Source: Impatiens glandulifera
Lineage: Eukaryota > Streptophyta > Magnoliopsida > Ericales > Balsaminaceae
DNA: 64,000 nt
Assembly: GCF_907164915.1 (NCBI RefSeq)
Contig: NC_061867.1
Location: forward strand, 43,930,242-43,994,241
Direction of reading: 5' to 3'
The notes beneath the pieces were generated by a model. It made no database searches. It was not told the origin of the DNA and was given only the letters and a program-made list of their open reading frames with translations. Both the position numbers and the translations under genes were made by a program. The first letter of the stretch is position 1; the number at the start of each line of letters is the position of its first letter. Below, one piece after another: positions 33,123 to 45,684 of the stretch.

Positions 33123-36100
33123 GTGGCGCAACAAAACAATGACATATTCCACAATCCGCAGCTAACACACACGAACTACACCAGTTGTGTGATTCTTGTG
33201 CATGCTATAATGGAAGGTCAAGGACTATGGGAGGCAGTCGAGCTAGCAACATACACAAATATTGGTACCCAACTTCATAAGAAGGCGATGTTGCATCTTC
33301 TACAAGAACTTTCGGAGGATCTTCTCATGCATGTGACAAATAAGAAGACGACGAAGGAAGTGTGGAATTGTCTCTAAACGAGGTTTGTCGGCGCAGATTG
33401 TGGACATTGAAGATTGAGTTCGATATGATGCACATGAACGACAATGAGTCACTTGATCGATATGTTGGTCGACTCACATCCATATCGGCTAGGTACTCGA
33501 GCAAAGAAGCTTAATGATGTTACGTTGGTAAAGAAGCTCATCGACACCATGCCAGAAAGGTTTATCGGTGTGGTAGCCAATATTGAGCAGTTTTACGACC
33601 TCGAGACATTAACATTCGAGGAAGTAGTTGGAAGTTTGAAGGACTTAGAGGAGAGCACGCACAAGAAAAGCACAAGCGCTAGAGGGAGCGAAGGACAAGT
33701 GTTACTTACTTAGGTAGAGTGGAAGACACAGTTTAAAAAGGATGAGAAAGATTCGTTGGAAGTGTATTCAACAGATGGTGGGACTGTGATCAAGGAGGTA
33801 GAACCCGAGGAAGAGGCCAATGGAGAGGAGGTCGATGGGCACCGCCTCAAAAAGAAAAAGAAAGTAGTTTATGTGATCGAGGAGCTCATCGAGACAAAAG
33901 TCACATTCGTTATTTTAATTGAAACGAGATGGAACATTACTCAACATTACCCACGCGGACAATGTCGAACCAACATTGATTGTGGCAATCTTGGAGAAGA
34001 TTCCACCAATTAGTATTGTCATGCTGAATAAAATGAGTTAGCTCTAGAAACCCAAGAAGCTAAGAAAGATGAGACATCAAAAGATGTTTGGTTCTTGGAC
34101 AAAGACGTAAAAAATCACATGACTAGCGATAAAGAGAAGTTCTTTGAACTAGACGAGATAGTCACCGGGAAGGTGAATTTCGGATATGGTTCCACAATAC
34201 AAATTTGTGGAAATGTTCTATCATGTTCCAATGCAAAATGTTGACTAATGGCTTCTCGAGGGAGTTTTTTACATTCCTTCTTTACAAACTAATCTAGTGA
34301 GTCTTAGGTAACTTACCGAGACATGTCATAGGGTGGTGATGGACGAAGAAGAGTTTGAAGTGTTCGCTAAGAACCTTCATGCCTTATCATTAATGTGAGA
34401 CGAACTCATAATCGACTATATCAAATTTGCTTGAAGTTGGAAAAATAGGTTAACCTTTTGGCTATTCTTGAAGATCCATCATGGTTATGGCATGCTCGTC
34501 TTGGTCATGTTAACTTCCAAGCACTAAAGTCCCATGTGAACAAGGGAATGGCTGATGGTGTTTCACAAATTTATCCTCCAAAACAACTTTGTCGAACATG
34601 CCTAGTTGCAAAACATACAAGACAACCGTTCACGTTAAAAGCCAAGTTTCGAGCAAAAAATCACTTGAATTGTTGTACATTGACTTATTTAGGCTAATCA
34701 CGCCAACAACCCTAGGAGGAAATCGATATTTCATGATGATTGTTAATGATAAATCCAGGTGGATGTGGCTCCATATCTTGAAAAAAAAGGATGAAGCATG
34801 CTCTTCGTTTAAGAGGATGAAATAATTGGTCAAGAATACGACTGTACTTTTAATCAAAGTCTTTCGTTCGGATCAAGGAGGTGAATTCTTCTCGAGGGAG
34901 TTCATAGAGCTGTGCGAATAAGTAGGGATAAACTACAATTCATCGCACCGTATTCTCCTCAAGAAAATAGTGTGATGGAGAGGCGCAATCAAACAATGAT
35001 GGCCATGACTAGGTCGTTACTCAAAAGCATGGCATTCCCGAGCAAGTATTGGGGGTGGTAGTTCATCACGTAGTCTATTTTTTAACCGACTTTCAACCAA
35101 AGATGTTCGAGACGAGATGTGAACTAGAATGAAGCCGCACTTATTACACATTCGTGTGTTTGGGTGTACTACGCACGCCACAGTGACCACTCCCCATCTG
35201 AAAAGGTTAGACGATAGAAGATAATTGTTTGTCTATTTTTGTGTCGAAGGAGGAAGCAAGGCGCACAGGTTGCTCGAACCACAAAATGACAAGATCTATG
35301 CGAGTCATGATGTTGTGTTCGAAGAATATGTAGCCTGGGATTGGCAAAGTTAAAAGAGTGATCATTCTTTCAAAGTTCACAAAGAGGTTAATCGTGAGCA
35401 TGTTGGAATTTGAACGATCCCATTCGAGAGTGGATCGATAGAAGGATAGTCTACTTTGGAAGTGTTTAAACAGGTTGTCTTGAATCCTCCACATTTCGAG
35501 CAAGTAGTTGAAGAAACAGACCAAGGCAATGGTCTACCCACTCATGGTTAGGTGGACACATTGAGAGTGATGAAGGACCTATTCGATATAAGAACATGAT
35601 CGATATCGTGGAAGAAGCACCTCGAGTGACACTTGATTTTGAAGAGTTGATGTTAGCATTGACGGAGGAGTCGTCTTTCCACAATGAAGTGGTTTAACAA
35701 CCATAATGAGAAGGAGCAATGGCTAATGAAATTGAAGCCATCGAGAAGAATGAGACGTGGTCTCTCGTTCCATTGTCGGTTGGACACAAGGTAATTGGAT
35801 TGAAATGGGTGTTTAAGCTCAAGAAAAATTCAAATAGTGAGGTGATCCAACACAAAGCTTGCTTCGTTGCAAAGAGATATGTGCAATAACAAGGCATAGA
35901 CTTCGAAGAAACTTTCACTTCAGTCGCTAAAATGGACACAATTCGAGTCATTCTTGCATTAGCGGCTAATCGTGATTGACAAATACATCATTTCGATGTA
36001 AAGTCAGTTTTTCTCAATGGAGAACTCGGAGAAGAAATGTACGTGACTCAACTAGAGGGATTTAAAGTCACAAGGAAGAAAAATATGGTGCTTAAATTAA

Positions 36101-37204
36101 AAAAAAACATTATATGGCCTAAGGCAAACTCCTCGAGCGTGGAATCTAAATTTGGACGAAACCTTGAAACAAATGGGATTCGTAAAGTGTGCATAGGAAC
36201 AAACACAAGAGGCAACACTAACACCCAAATTATTGTTGGTATTTACATGGATGATCTCATTTTATCAGGTGAAGATCTGAAAAGTGTCGAACTCTTCAAG
36301 AAACAGGTGATGGGGGAGTTCGGGATGAGTGATCTTGAATTGCTTTCGTACTATATTGGAATTGAGGTAGCTTAGTTTGAAGTAGGTATCTCGATCAAGC
36401 AAGCATCATATGCAAAAAAGGTTCTGAACTATAGTTTAGAATGCTTGATTGCAAATCAACAAACGCACTAATGGAGCATCGGGCTCAACTCCATAAGGAT
36501 TCCGCAAGACAACCGTTTAATGCAACTGAATATCGAAGAGTCATTGGTTGTATACGCTATCTCCTTCATATAAGGCAGGATCTTTCTTATGTTATTGGTG
36601 TTACCAACAGATTAATGGAGAGGCCAACTGAAATACATCACAAGGTAATGAAGTAGGTGCTTCGATACCTATAAGGCACTATACACTTAGGTCTAATGTT
36701 TCAAAAAGGAGATGGTGACGAGAAAATAGTGGGATACTCTAATAGTGATCTCACATGTGACCTAGATGCCTAGAAAAGTACAGAGATGGCGTTTTACATT
36801 AATGATAATCTTGTTTCGTGGAACTCCCAACAACAGAAGACAATGGCATTGTCCACATATGAAATAGAGTTCATGGCTATAGTAGTGACAACATGTCAAG
36901 CACTTTGGTTGAAATCATTGTTGTTCGAACTAAGTGGTTCAAAACCTAAGGCAGTGAAGCTCTACGTCGATAATAAGTCCGCACTTGCACTCATAAAAAA
37001 AACCAGTTTTTTAGTCGTAGAAAATATATCGACAAATGTATCATTTCATTCGAGAGTGTGTTGAAGGAAGTCAAATCAATGTAGAGTTTGTTCAAACAGA
37101 AGGCCGACATACTTACGAAGGCTTTGCCAACATCAAGACTAGTGATGATGTGACACATGCTCGGTGTTCGTGATCTCGAACCACGCTAGGACTAAGGGAG
37201 AGAA
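33123..37204 (+). pseudogene. copia gag-pol (second nested element), broken
   Basis: Blocks in order: gag 33123-33713 (MEGQGLWEAVELA, LIDTMPERFIGVVANIEQF); protease 34085-34120, where the usual D-S-G-A is DKDV (WFLDKDVKNHMT); GAG-pre-integrase 34480-34620 (WLWHARLGHVNFQALKSH); integrase 34670-35100 (LLYIDLFRLITPTTLGGN, VFRSDQGGEFFS); RT 35700-36380 with IYMDDLILSGED; RNase H 36480-37150 with LSTYEIEFMA and LYVDNKSALALI. Many stops and frame changes separate them. The family's protease Asp is kept but its Ser-Gly is lost. Confidence 0.88.
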
Positions 37205-37469
37205 TGTTGCATTACTCCTAACTGCTACAAAGAAATAAAAGGTCTGCAATAATATAAAAAATAGAAAGTCTAAAATAATGCGGGATTTGGAATATTTGCA
37301 TTAATGAAGGAAATGGAAGGTCTGTAATAAGTTTGATTAAATTAGTAAATTACGAGTTTTTTCTTTATTCGTATAAATAGAAAAAGTAGAGAGTAATTCA
37401 GATTTCATTTTTGAAGATCTCATATAAAATTTCCTCAAGTTCTTATGAGTTTTTTTACCTGGGCTAACA
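37205..37469 (+). repeat. 3' LTR of second nested copia element
   Basis: 265 bp, TGTTGCATTACTCC...GGGCTAACA, preceded by the polypurine tract AAGGGAGAGAA. It contains CGTATAAATAG (37369) as TATA box. Confidence 0.8.
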
Positions 37470-37475
37470 AAATCT

Positions 37476-37829
37476 ACAATAACTGTTATGGATGTCAAAA
37501 GATAGAACATTATCAAAGAGAATGTCCCAACTTAAAATGTAATGTGCAATATACTAAATGTGATGAGGAATAAGAAATGTTTTAATATCTTTAGTTCTGA
37601 AAAAAAAGAATGGTTGTAGTATTTAGACGGTGGGTACTCACATCATATATGTGCGAACTCATTCTGATTTTCACCTCTAGATACCGAGTTTAAACACTTT
37701 ATTAAGCTTGAGAACAACACAAGGTTGACTATTAAAGAAAATGTAATGTGAAGTTAAAAGATATAATGTATAAGACAAACGATTTTAAAAGTTTATTATG
37801 TTTTAAAGTTAAGGAAAACCTTCTAACAA
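37476..37829 (+). pseudogene. copia zinc knuckle and protease fragment (outermost element, right part)
   Basis: Starts with an intact CX2CX4HX4C knuckle (CYGCQKIEHYQREC), then, with frame changes, a YLDGGYSHHICANSF-like protease block (usual D-S-G-C-S-N-H-M-C) and EFKHFIKLENNTRLTIK. This is what should follow the gag fragment at 32498-32985, so both appear to be halves of one element split by the insertion ending at 37469. It stops where the truncated LTR at 37830 begins. Confidence 0.7.
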
Positions 37830-37992
37830 ATAAAGTTAATTAACTAATCAATACCAAAATAACTAATACATTTAATTAATTGCCTTAACAAATATTTGAC
37901 AGTTAAATAAGTCCCTAACAAATTTACTCAAATCATAACAAATTTGTTAAACAATATTTAGAAATAAAATAACTTATTATTTTATTTCTTCA
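37830..37992 (-). repeat. 3' LTR of third nested copia element, truncated
   Basis: The 163 bp next to the polypurine tract match 45909-46073. The distal about 220 bp are missing and replaced by the copia fragment to the left. Confidence 0.8.
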
Positions 37993-40900
37993 CCCCCCCC
38001 ACAAGATGGAAGTCTTTGAGCTTTAGCTTAAGCCTTAAATCTTGAAATTGTCTAACATCAAGAGATTTGGTAAATATATCTGCATTTTGAACATTAGAAG
38101 CAACATATGTTTAGAGTAATAAAACCATCTTTGTATTTGTTTCTTACCAAATGACAGTCAATATCGATGTGTTTTGTTCTCTCATGAAACACTGGATTTT
38201 GCGTAATATGCATCGCTGCTTTATTGTCACAAAACAAAACAATAGGCATATTAACTTTGATCTGAAAATCAGCAAGTAAATAAGTTAGCCATTATAAATC
38301 ACATACTGTGACAGCCATAGATCTATATTCAGCTTCAGATGATCTAGATATAGTTTGCTATTTTTTTTGTTTTCCATGCTACTAGAGCATTGCCAATGTA
38401 AATACAATAACTTGTAAGTGATTTTCTAGTATCATAACAAAAAACCCAATCACTATCAGAATATGCTGAAATAACAAAATCATTCTAAGATACTTAAAAA
38501 ATGCCTAAGGATGGTGTTCCTTTAAGATATTTGACCACTTTGACAGCAGCCTCAAAATGTGATTTGTAAGGTTTATTGATATATTGACTTAATTGTTGTA
38601 CTGTATATGTAACATCTGGCCTAGTGAAATTCAAATATAGTAAACGACCAATTAATCTTCTATACTTTTCAATGTCACAAAGAGTATCATTGGTTCTTGA
38701 ACCAATTTGGTATCTCTAGTCATAGGGATAGATGACGGTTTAGCAACAATCAAGGACATATCAGAAACAATGTCAAGAATATATTTTCGCTGGTTAACAT
38801 AAATTCCATCATCAGTTTGTATAATTACAAGACCTAAGAAAAACTTAGCTTTACCCAAATCCTTAATAGGAAATTTGGTATTAATCATATTTTTTATTTC
38901 ATCAATTTGCTCTATTAAATTTACTGCTAATAGGATATCATCAACATAAATAAGCAAACAAACAATATTAGATCCATAATTTATTATGAATAAACAATGG
39001 TCATTCTCAAAATTTTTAAAACCACTATCTGTAAGGATGTTACAAATTTGAAAATGCCATTGTCTAGACGATTGTTTCAAGCCATATATGCTTTTGTTTA
39101 ATTTACACACTTGTTTTGGTAGTATTCCTTTTAAACCTTCTAGAACTTTCATAAATAAATCTTCTTCAACTAAGCCATGCAAGAAAGCATTATTTACATC
39201 TATTTGATGTAAATGTCATTTCTCAGAAGCTATTAAAGCAAGATGTAGTCGAATAGTCGAATTTTTAGCTACAGGGGCATATATCTCATGAAATCAATTC
39301 CATCTCTTTGGTTATACCCCCTTTATAACTATTCTGGATTTACATTTATCAATAATTCCATCAACATTTAATTGTGTTTTAAAAAACCATCTACAACCTA
39401 TTGTTTTCTTTCCTTTAGGAAGTTCCGTTATAACCCAAGTATTATTTTTATAAAGAGCAGTAAGTTCATCATTCATAACTTTAATCCAATCTGGATTTAA
39501 AATTTTCTGTTTGTATGAAGTTGTTTAAACGAACTGATCAATGTTGCCTAAGAATTCAATATATTCTTCATTGTTGCAAGTTGTTACAAATGGAAATGAT
39601 GGTGGTAAATAACTTTGTTTTTTATTTACATTTGTCTCAACTTGACTTACAACATAATCCTTCATCCAAACAGGTTGTTTTATAAATCTTGAACTTTTTT
39701 GCGACATTTCATCTTGAACAGGTGAATGATTAACTTCATGTTCATCTTGAGAAGCAGAAGTTATCCCTTCACTTGTATTCAATTTAGGCTGAGAATTAGA
39801 ATTCAAATTTTGATGTTCTGAAATTTCAGTTTGAACATTTTCAAAATCATTATCATAATCTAAATTATCTAATTCTATTTCAAAGAAATATGGAAAATCA
39901 GAATATTTGTTTCCTTATAGAATTTCTTTGTTTTTGATAATTTTATCAAAAAATGGAAAAATATCTTCATGAAAAATAACATCTCTTGAAATGTTAACAT
40001 TTCCTGTTTCAATATCATAAACTGTATATCCTTTTTTGTTTAAAGGATATCCAATAAAAACACATTTATTAACTCTTTTTGAAAACTTTGATCTGTTTGG
40101 ATAAACATTTGCAGAATAAAACAAACAACCAAAAACTTTAAAATAGTTATAATCTGGTTTCTTTTTCGATAATATTTCAATTGGAGTTTTTCCATTTAAA
40201 ATGTTAGTGGGAATTCTATTTATTAGATGAGTTGTAGTCAATAATGAATAAGGCCAAAATTTAGAATCTAAATTAGAATCAATCATTAATGACCTTGCAA
40301 CTTGAAGTAAATCATTGTGTTTTCTCTCCACAACATCATTTTGTTGAGGTGAGTAAACACAAGTTGTTTGATGAATAATTCCTAAAAAATTAAACATTTC
40401 AGAACATTTTTCATTTAAAAAATCAGTTCCATTGTATGATCTAATTATTTTAACAGTTGTGTCATATTGATTTTTAACTAACATAAAAAAATTATGAAGT
40501 TTTCAAACACAAACACCTTACTTGTCATAAAAAAATTCAAGTACGTCGAGAGTAATCATCAACAATAGTAAGCATGAAAGGTGTGTTAAGGATTGATTCC
40601 TCTCGATATGGACCCCAAATGTCAATATGAATAAGTCCAAAAATCTTTGATGTTTTAGAAACGCTTTGAACAAAAGGAACTCTTTGCATTTTAGCAACAT
40701 GACATGTTGAAAAATTAAAAGTTTTATTCATAACAACAGGAAATACACATTTTAGAACATTTAAAACAGGATGTCCTAATCGTTTGTGTAAAAGAAATGA
40801 ATCAGAAACAACATTTAAAGAAAAATGAACTGCAGATTAATGATTTTTATTAAAAATTGGACTGTCTTCAATGAAGTACAAATTCCCCATTCTCTTTCCC

Positions 40901-42103
40901 AGATTTACTTTGAACCTTGTCTCAAAGTCCTGCAAATAACAATCAGATTTTGAGAAAATAAAGTTTATTTTGTTATCTTTGTAAGTTTTGAAACTGCAAT
41001 TAAAAAATATCTAAAAGATGGTGCATATAATACATCTTTTAGTTTCAAACAATCAAGAAGTTTAACAATTCTTATTTCAGTTATGTTCCTACTTGATCCA
41101 TCATCTAAGTACATAATTCTAGGTTCATTAAGTTGTCTTATATATGAAAATGAATTTCTATTATTGTATATATGACAAGATGCTCTTGAATCAATAAGCC
41201 ACATATTTGGTATGTTTGTTTGTTCATTAATGCTGAAATCATATTCAAATGAATTAAGAATATAGTTAGGAAACTTACCTGCAGATAAAAAAGATCCATT
41301 TGCCTTGTTCTTGACATCTCTCATGTTCTTCAAGAACTATTTATACATCTTGTATTCAGTAGTGGCATGAATGGAAGTTGATAGTTTTTTCTTGATCACA
41401 TTATATTTTGGTTGTTTCCACCATTTTGAATATCTAATCAACTTAAAGCAATCATCATTCATGTGACCTTTGCCTCCACAGTGTGTGCAGCTTGCACTCT
41501 TATTCTTGTTTGGAGGATGATAAACTCTTTCGCCTTCTTCTTTTATCACCATTGCATATTCTTGAAACCTCTTTTGTCCGGTCCTCTTTTCGACATTTTG
41601 AAGCATTGTAAGTGATTTATAAACGTCTGGCCATTGATCTTGCATGAGTATTTGATCTATGATATACTCGTATTTATCATCAAGCCCCATCAAAATTTGA
41701 AAAAGCTTAAGTTCTTCATCATCTTGAAGCATTTCTGCTTCAAGAAAGCATCCATCACAATTAACTCGAATTCTTTTATATCTGCATCTTCTTAGAGGTT
41801 TTAACCCCATCATCTCATCCCACAGAAATCTCACCTTTGAATAGTATTCTTTTAAGTCAAGGTCACCTTGTTGGACGAAGTTAATATCCTTTTGAAGGTT
41901 GTACCTCCTCGGACCATTGTTGCCTTCATATCTGGACTTGATCTCAAGCCACAGATCACGACTGGTTTCTAGGATTGAAATATTTTTCCAATTCTTGCCT
42001 CTATCGTATTCATAATTCAGGCCCTAACTAAGGCATCAACAATACCCCATTTGTTTGCATCTTCTTGATCTTTTGGTTCTGGATATGAACCATCAATAAA
42101 ACA
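37993..42103 (-). pseudogene. copia gag (distal part)-pol of third nested element, broken
   Basis: Minus-strand order: rest of gag (41834-41337), with an intact zinc knuckle CTHCGGKGHMNDDC; protease near 41180 with DSRAS instead of DSGAS; GAG-pre-integrase near 40760; integrase start LIHIDIWGPYREE (40660), then IRSYNGTDF near 40440, where the second catalytic Asp is Tyr, and the Glu region QQNDVVERKHN; a hinge with KVFGCLFYSANVYPNR and FIGYPLNKKGY; RT 39180-38650 with YGLKQSSRQWHF and IYVDDILLAVN; and a degraded RNase H down to about 38020. Several frame changes occur. Confidence 0.88.
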
Positions 42104-42380
42104 TGTGAGTTTAAGCATTGATTGTCAGAAAATTAAAAGTTGTAGGCCTTTATTGTCTTTTATACCATTAGGGTTTATTTAATTATTAATGGGTTTGGAC
42201 CTGTATGTATAAGTAATTTAGGGTTCTAGGCTAATTACTCATATATAAGGGTTGTTTGTAAAGGTTGAATATACAACACTTAAGATTCTTAAGATTTTTT
42301 CCTCTTTAGCAAATATTTATTTTCTAGAGTTTTATATCTTCATAGTTGTTCTTAGAAAGATCCAATAGTCAAAGCCAACA
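42104..42380 (+). repeat. 5' LTR of fourth copia element
   Basis: 277 bp, TGTGAGTTTAAGCATTG...AAAGCCAACA, with ACTCATATATAAGGG (42237) as TATA box. Confidence 0.85.
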
Positions 42381-42382
42381 TT

Positions 42383-42394
42383 TGGTATCAGAGC
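42383..42394 (+). other. Primer-binding site (initiator Met tRNA)
   Basis: TGGTATCAGAGC, two bases inside the 5' LTR. Confidence 0.92.
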
Positions 42395-42407
42395 TAAATT
42401 AAAGAAC

Positions 42408-43019
42408 ATGTCATCGACAACATCAACCGGAGATGCGGCGGCAATGGAGATTGGAAGAAAAGGGAATGTGATGCTCCTCTATCCGTTACTCACGAAGAGT
42501 AACTACTTGGTTTGGGCATTGAAGATGCGGGTAAACTTACAAGCACAAGGAGTGTGGGAAGCCGTGATGCTTGAAGATGTCGACGAACGAATGGATAGAA
42601 TGTCTTTCGCCGCCATCTATGAAGAACTCCATGAGGATGTCCTTCTCATGGTGGATGAGAAGGATTCCTCCAAGCTAGCATGGGAGACGCTAAAGACAAT
42701 GCATGTTGGAGTGGTGAGAGTCAAGGATGCAAAAGTGCAAACCTTGAAGACACAATTTGAGGCGATTCGTATGAAGAATGGGGAATCGGTGGATGATTTC
42801 GCCATGAAATTGACATCCATCGTTACTAGTATCCCCTCGTTGGGAGAGAAGGTGGAGGAGATCTTGGTCGTCAAGAAGTGCCTTAGAACCTTACCACAAA
42901 CATACATGCAGATCATTACAGTGATCGAGCAATTTGGTGACCTCAAGAATATGACCGTCGAGGAGATCGTCGGCCGTCTCAAAGTCCACGAGGAGAGACT
43001 TCGCGGCTATGAAGACTAA
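42408..43019 (+). CDS. copia gag, N-terminal ORF
   Basis: A 203-aa ORF starting with the ATG 14 bases after the primer site. It carries the copia gag pattern: LLTKSNYLVWALKMRVNLQ at residues about 27-45, a central AWETLKTMHVG, FEAIRMKNGESVDDF and CLRTLPQTYMQIITVIEQF, ending EEIVGRLKVHEERL. It stops at a TAG, after which the same frame goes on to the zinc knuckle (43230-43275), CYACQKYGHYASK, where the codon for the fourth Cys is TGA. So gag is intact to the end of its capsid-like part only. Confidence 0.8.
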   Translation: MSSTTSTGDAAAMEIGRKGNVMLLYPLLTKSNYLVWALKMRVNLQAQGVWEAVMLEDVDERMDRMSFAAIYEELHEDVLLMVDEKDSSKLAWETLKTMHVGVVRVKDAKVQTLKTQFEAIRMKNGESVDDFAMKLTSIVTSIPSLGEKVEEILVVKKCLRTLPQTYMQIITVIEQFGDLKNMTVEEIVGRLKVHEERLRGYED

Positions 43020-44996
43020 GAGGAGGAGCACCTATTGCTCACGCATGATGAATGGATGTCACGAATGAAGAAAAATGGAGAAGCTTATTTTTCTTTTGGA
43101 ACGTCGAGTCGCAGTGGCAACGGTGGTGATAACCGAGGTCGTGGCAAAGGGCAAGGTCAAGGGTGAGGTTGTGCAGAAAGCTCACCTCGACAAGAAGATA
43201 CCAAGTCTCGCAAAGACAAGAGCATAGTGAAGTGTTACGCTTGTCAAAAGTATGGGCACTACGCGTCTAAGTGACCTAACAATAGGTCTGGCAGTGAGGC
43301 AAACCTCACTAGCTTCTATGATAAGGAGCCATCATTAATGTTTGCTGAGGTAGAGACGAAAGCTTTGTCCAAAGACGATGATGCAAACCTCACTAACTTC
43401 TATGACGAGGAGTTAGTATTAATGTTTGATGAGGGAGACGAGAAGACAAACCTTGAAGAGTTCATGCAAGAACCATCCAAGGAGGAACCAGATGTGGTGT
43501 TGTTCAATGAAGAGAAAGTCATAGAGAAACTCCTCGTAAGTGGCGATGAGTGTAATCACACCAATGTGTGGTACCTTGACAATGGAGCAAGCAACCATAT
43601 GACGGGCCATCGAGAGAAGCTCAATGAGCTCGACGAGAAAATTACCGGAAATGTGAAGTTCGAAGACGGAAACAAGGCACACAAGTTTCCTAATTCATCT
43701 TACGGGGAAATCTATGTGAGCAAAGATGCCATATTCGAGGAGAAAAAAGAAGTGGGAGTGGTGCAACAACAACAACAAGCTCATACAAAATCCAGTGGAG
43801 TTTGGAATCCTACGAGATGTTTATGTGGAGGCACCACTAGTAGAGATGGATCCTGATGAATTGTTGTTTCTCACCACCGATGAGCCAACAACATATCACG
43901 AGGCGGTAGTCGAAGAGTCGTGGAATGAGGCCATGAACAAAGAGCTTGAGTCTATCAGGAAGAATACGACATGAGAGCTCACCAACTTACCACCCGATCA
44001 CTAGACCATCGAGTTAAAGTGGGTTTTCAAGTTGAAAAGAGACAACGAAGGCAACATCCTCTAGCACAAAGCGATATTGGTAGCAAAAGGCTATGTGTAG
44101 AAGTAAGGCAATGATTTTAAAGAGAACTTTGCACCGGTGGAGAAACATTACATAGTCAGGTTAATCCTTGGTATCGAGGTGGACCAGAAGAAAGATAATA
44201 TTGAGGTGAAGCAGGAAGCTTATGCAAAGAAGGTGTTGAAACAGTTTGCAATGGAGGATTGTAACTCGAGCAAGTATCCTATAAAAGCGAAGTTGCAGCT
44301 CGAAAAGGATGTGGAAGGAAGCTTAGTGGATCTGAAGGAGTATAAGCGTATCATCGAGTTTCTCAGGTACTTGACGCACACTCGACCCGATATCTCTTAT
44401 GCAGTTGACATAGTGAGTCGATACATGGAGAAGCCTACCACTCTAAACCAATATGCAGTCAAACACATTTTTCGTTACGTGAAGGGAATGACGAGTTATG
44501 GGATTCAGTTAAGAAGAGGACGAGAAGTGGACGAACTCATTGGTTTTACTGACAGCGACCTAACTAGTGACACAAACGACAAAAAAAGTACTAGAGGGAT
44601 GGTGTTTTATCTCAACAGGAATCTAATCACCTGTCAATCTCAGAAACAACGAATTGTTGCTTTATCTTCATGTGAGGCGGAGTTTATGACAGCTACTACA
44701 GCGTCGTGCCAAGGACTTTGGCTAAGAAACTTGTTGAGCGAGGTGCTCGGATGCGAGCCGAGGTCGGTAACCCTCTATATTGACAACAAGTCCGCAATAA
44801 CATTAATGAAGAACCCAATGTTTCATGGACGTAGCAAACACATCGACGGTTCCATTTTATCCGTGAATGCGTCGAGAATCGACAGATCGTTGTAGAGTTC
44901 GTAAGCACTGGAGTGTAGCGTGCAGACATTCTCACTAAGGTACTAGCAAGAGTCAAATTTACAGAGATGCGAGAGCTTCTCGGCGTGAAGAATATC
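43020..44996 (+). pseudogene. copia pol with internal deletions, fourth nested element
   Basis: 43338-43856 holds a duplicated acidic NLT(N/S)FYDEE spacer and a protease whose D-S-G is D-N-G (WYLDNGASNHMTG). It then jumps directly to GEIYVSKDAIFEE, which normally follows integrase, so GAG-pre-integrase and integrase are deleted. RT starts (ESWNEAMNKELES, LKWVFKLKRDNEGN) but after NFAPVEKHYIVR goes straight to LILGIEVDQKK, so the palm with YVDD is deleted. The C-terminal RT/RNase H part is continuous (44137-44860: RYLTHTRPDISYAVDIVSRY, LSSCEAEFMTA, LYIDNKSAITL), with a frameshift at SKHID. Confidence 0.88.
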
Positions 44997-45006
44997 GAAC
45001 CAAATC

Positions 45007-45273
45007 AAGCATTGATTGTCAGAAAATTGAAAGTTGTGGCCTTTATTGTCTTTTATACCATTAGGGTTTATTTAATTATTAATGGGCTTGGGCCTGTATG
45101 TATAAGTAATTTAGGGTTCTAGGCTAATTACTCATATATAAGGGTTGTTTGTAAAGGTTGAATATACAACACTTAAGATTCTTAAGATTTTTTCCTCTTT
45201 AGCAAATATCTATTTTCCAGGGTTTCATATCTTCATAGTTGTTATTAGAAAGATCCAATAGTCAAAGCCAACA
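45007..45273 (+). repeat. 3' LTR of fourth copia element
   Basis: Matches the 5' LTR from AAGCATTGATTG on; the first about nine bases (TGTGAGTTT in the 5' copy) are replaced by unrelated sequence. Confidence 0.82.
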
Positions 45274-45278
45274 AAACA

Positions 45279-45623
45279 TATCTTAATTTCCGCTTGAAGA
45301 GCTAACCTAATACTTAGACTCCATCCGAAATAAGTTTCTCTTCCAGTAAGAATGGTTGAGGTAATATTTAGGCCTGGATGATCGGTTGGATGTATAAAAA
45401 GAGGATCATTGTTGTATTTCCTTTTTGTAATTGTTTGGTTAGGGTTCTGGATTGGATTTTGGGTGTTAGGGTTAGGGATTTGAGTCATAGTCGGTGTATG
45501 AGTTGGAATTGAAACTCTATTTGACTCTAAAACCATCGGCCTAAGAGTAGTATACATTTCTGCTGGAATTTCAGGAAGTTGAGGTTCAGAACTTACATTG
45601 TTATCTGAAGATCCAGAATCCAT
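45279..45623 (-). pseudogene. copia gag N-terminus of third nested element (split exon of the ORF)
   Basis: The ATG at 45623 begins MDSGSSDNN; then come a Pro/Asn/Gln-rich stretch and PLFIHPTDHPGLNI, TGRETYFGWSLSIRLALQAE, the N-terminal gag domain that opens many plant copia polyproteins. The frame is cut at KICF by the insertion and resumes beyond 42103 with IDGSYPEP, which reconstitutes the usual order. Confidence 0.85.
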
Positions 45624-45684
45624 GTTTTACTTTGATAGAATTGGTAGATCGTCTTCTTTTTCGCCTAGATTTGCTCTGATACCT

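Larger units (their letters stand above)
42104..45273 (+). mobile_element. Fourth copia element, inserted in the third
   Basis: Flanked by a perfect pentamer AAACA (42099-42103 and 45274-45278), and the interrupted gag frame of the host element can be followed across the site. By eye the LTRs differ at about nine positions over 265, so it is fairly young. Internal deletions have removed integrase and the RT core. Confidence 0.9.

Noticed and set aside
42617..42982. 121-aa minus-strand frame
   Set aside because: It is antisense to the copia gag at 42408-43019.
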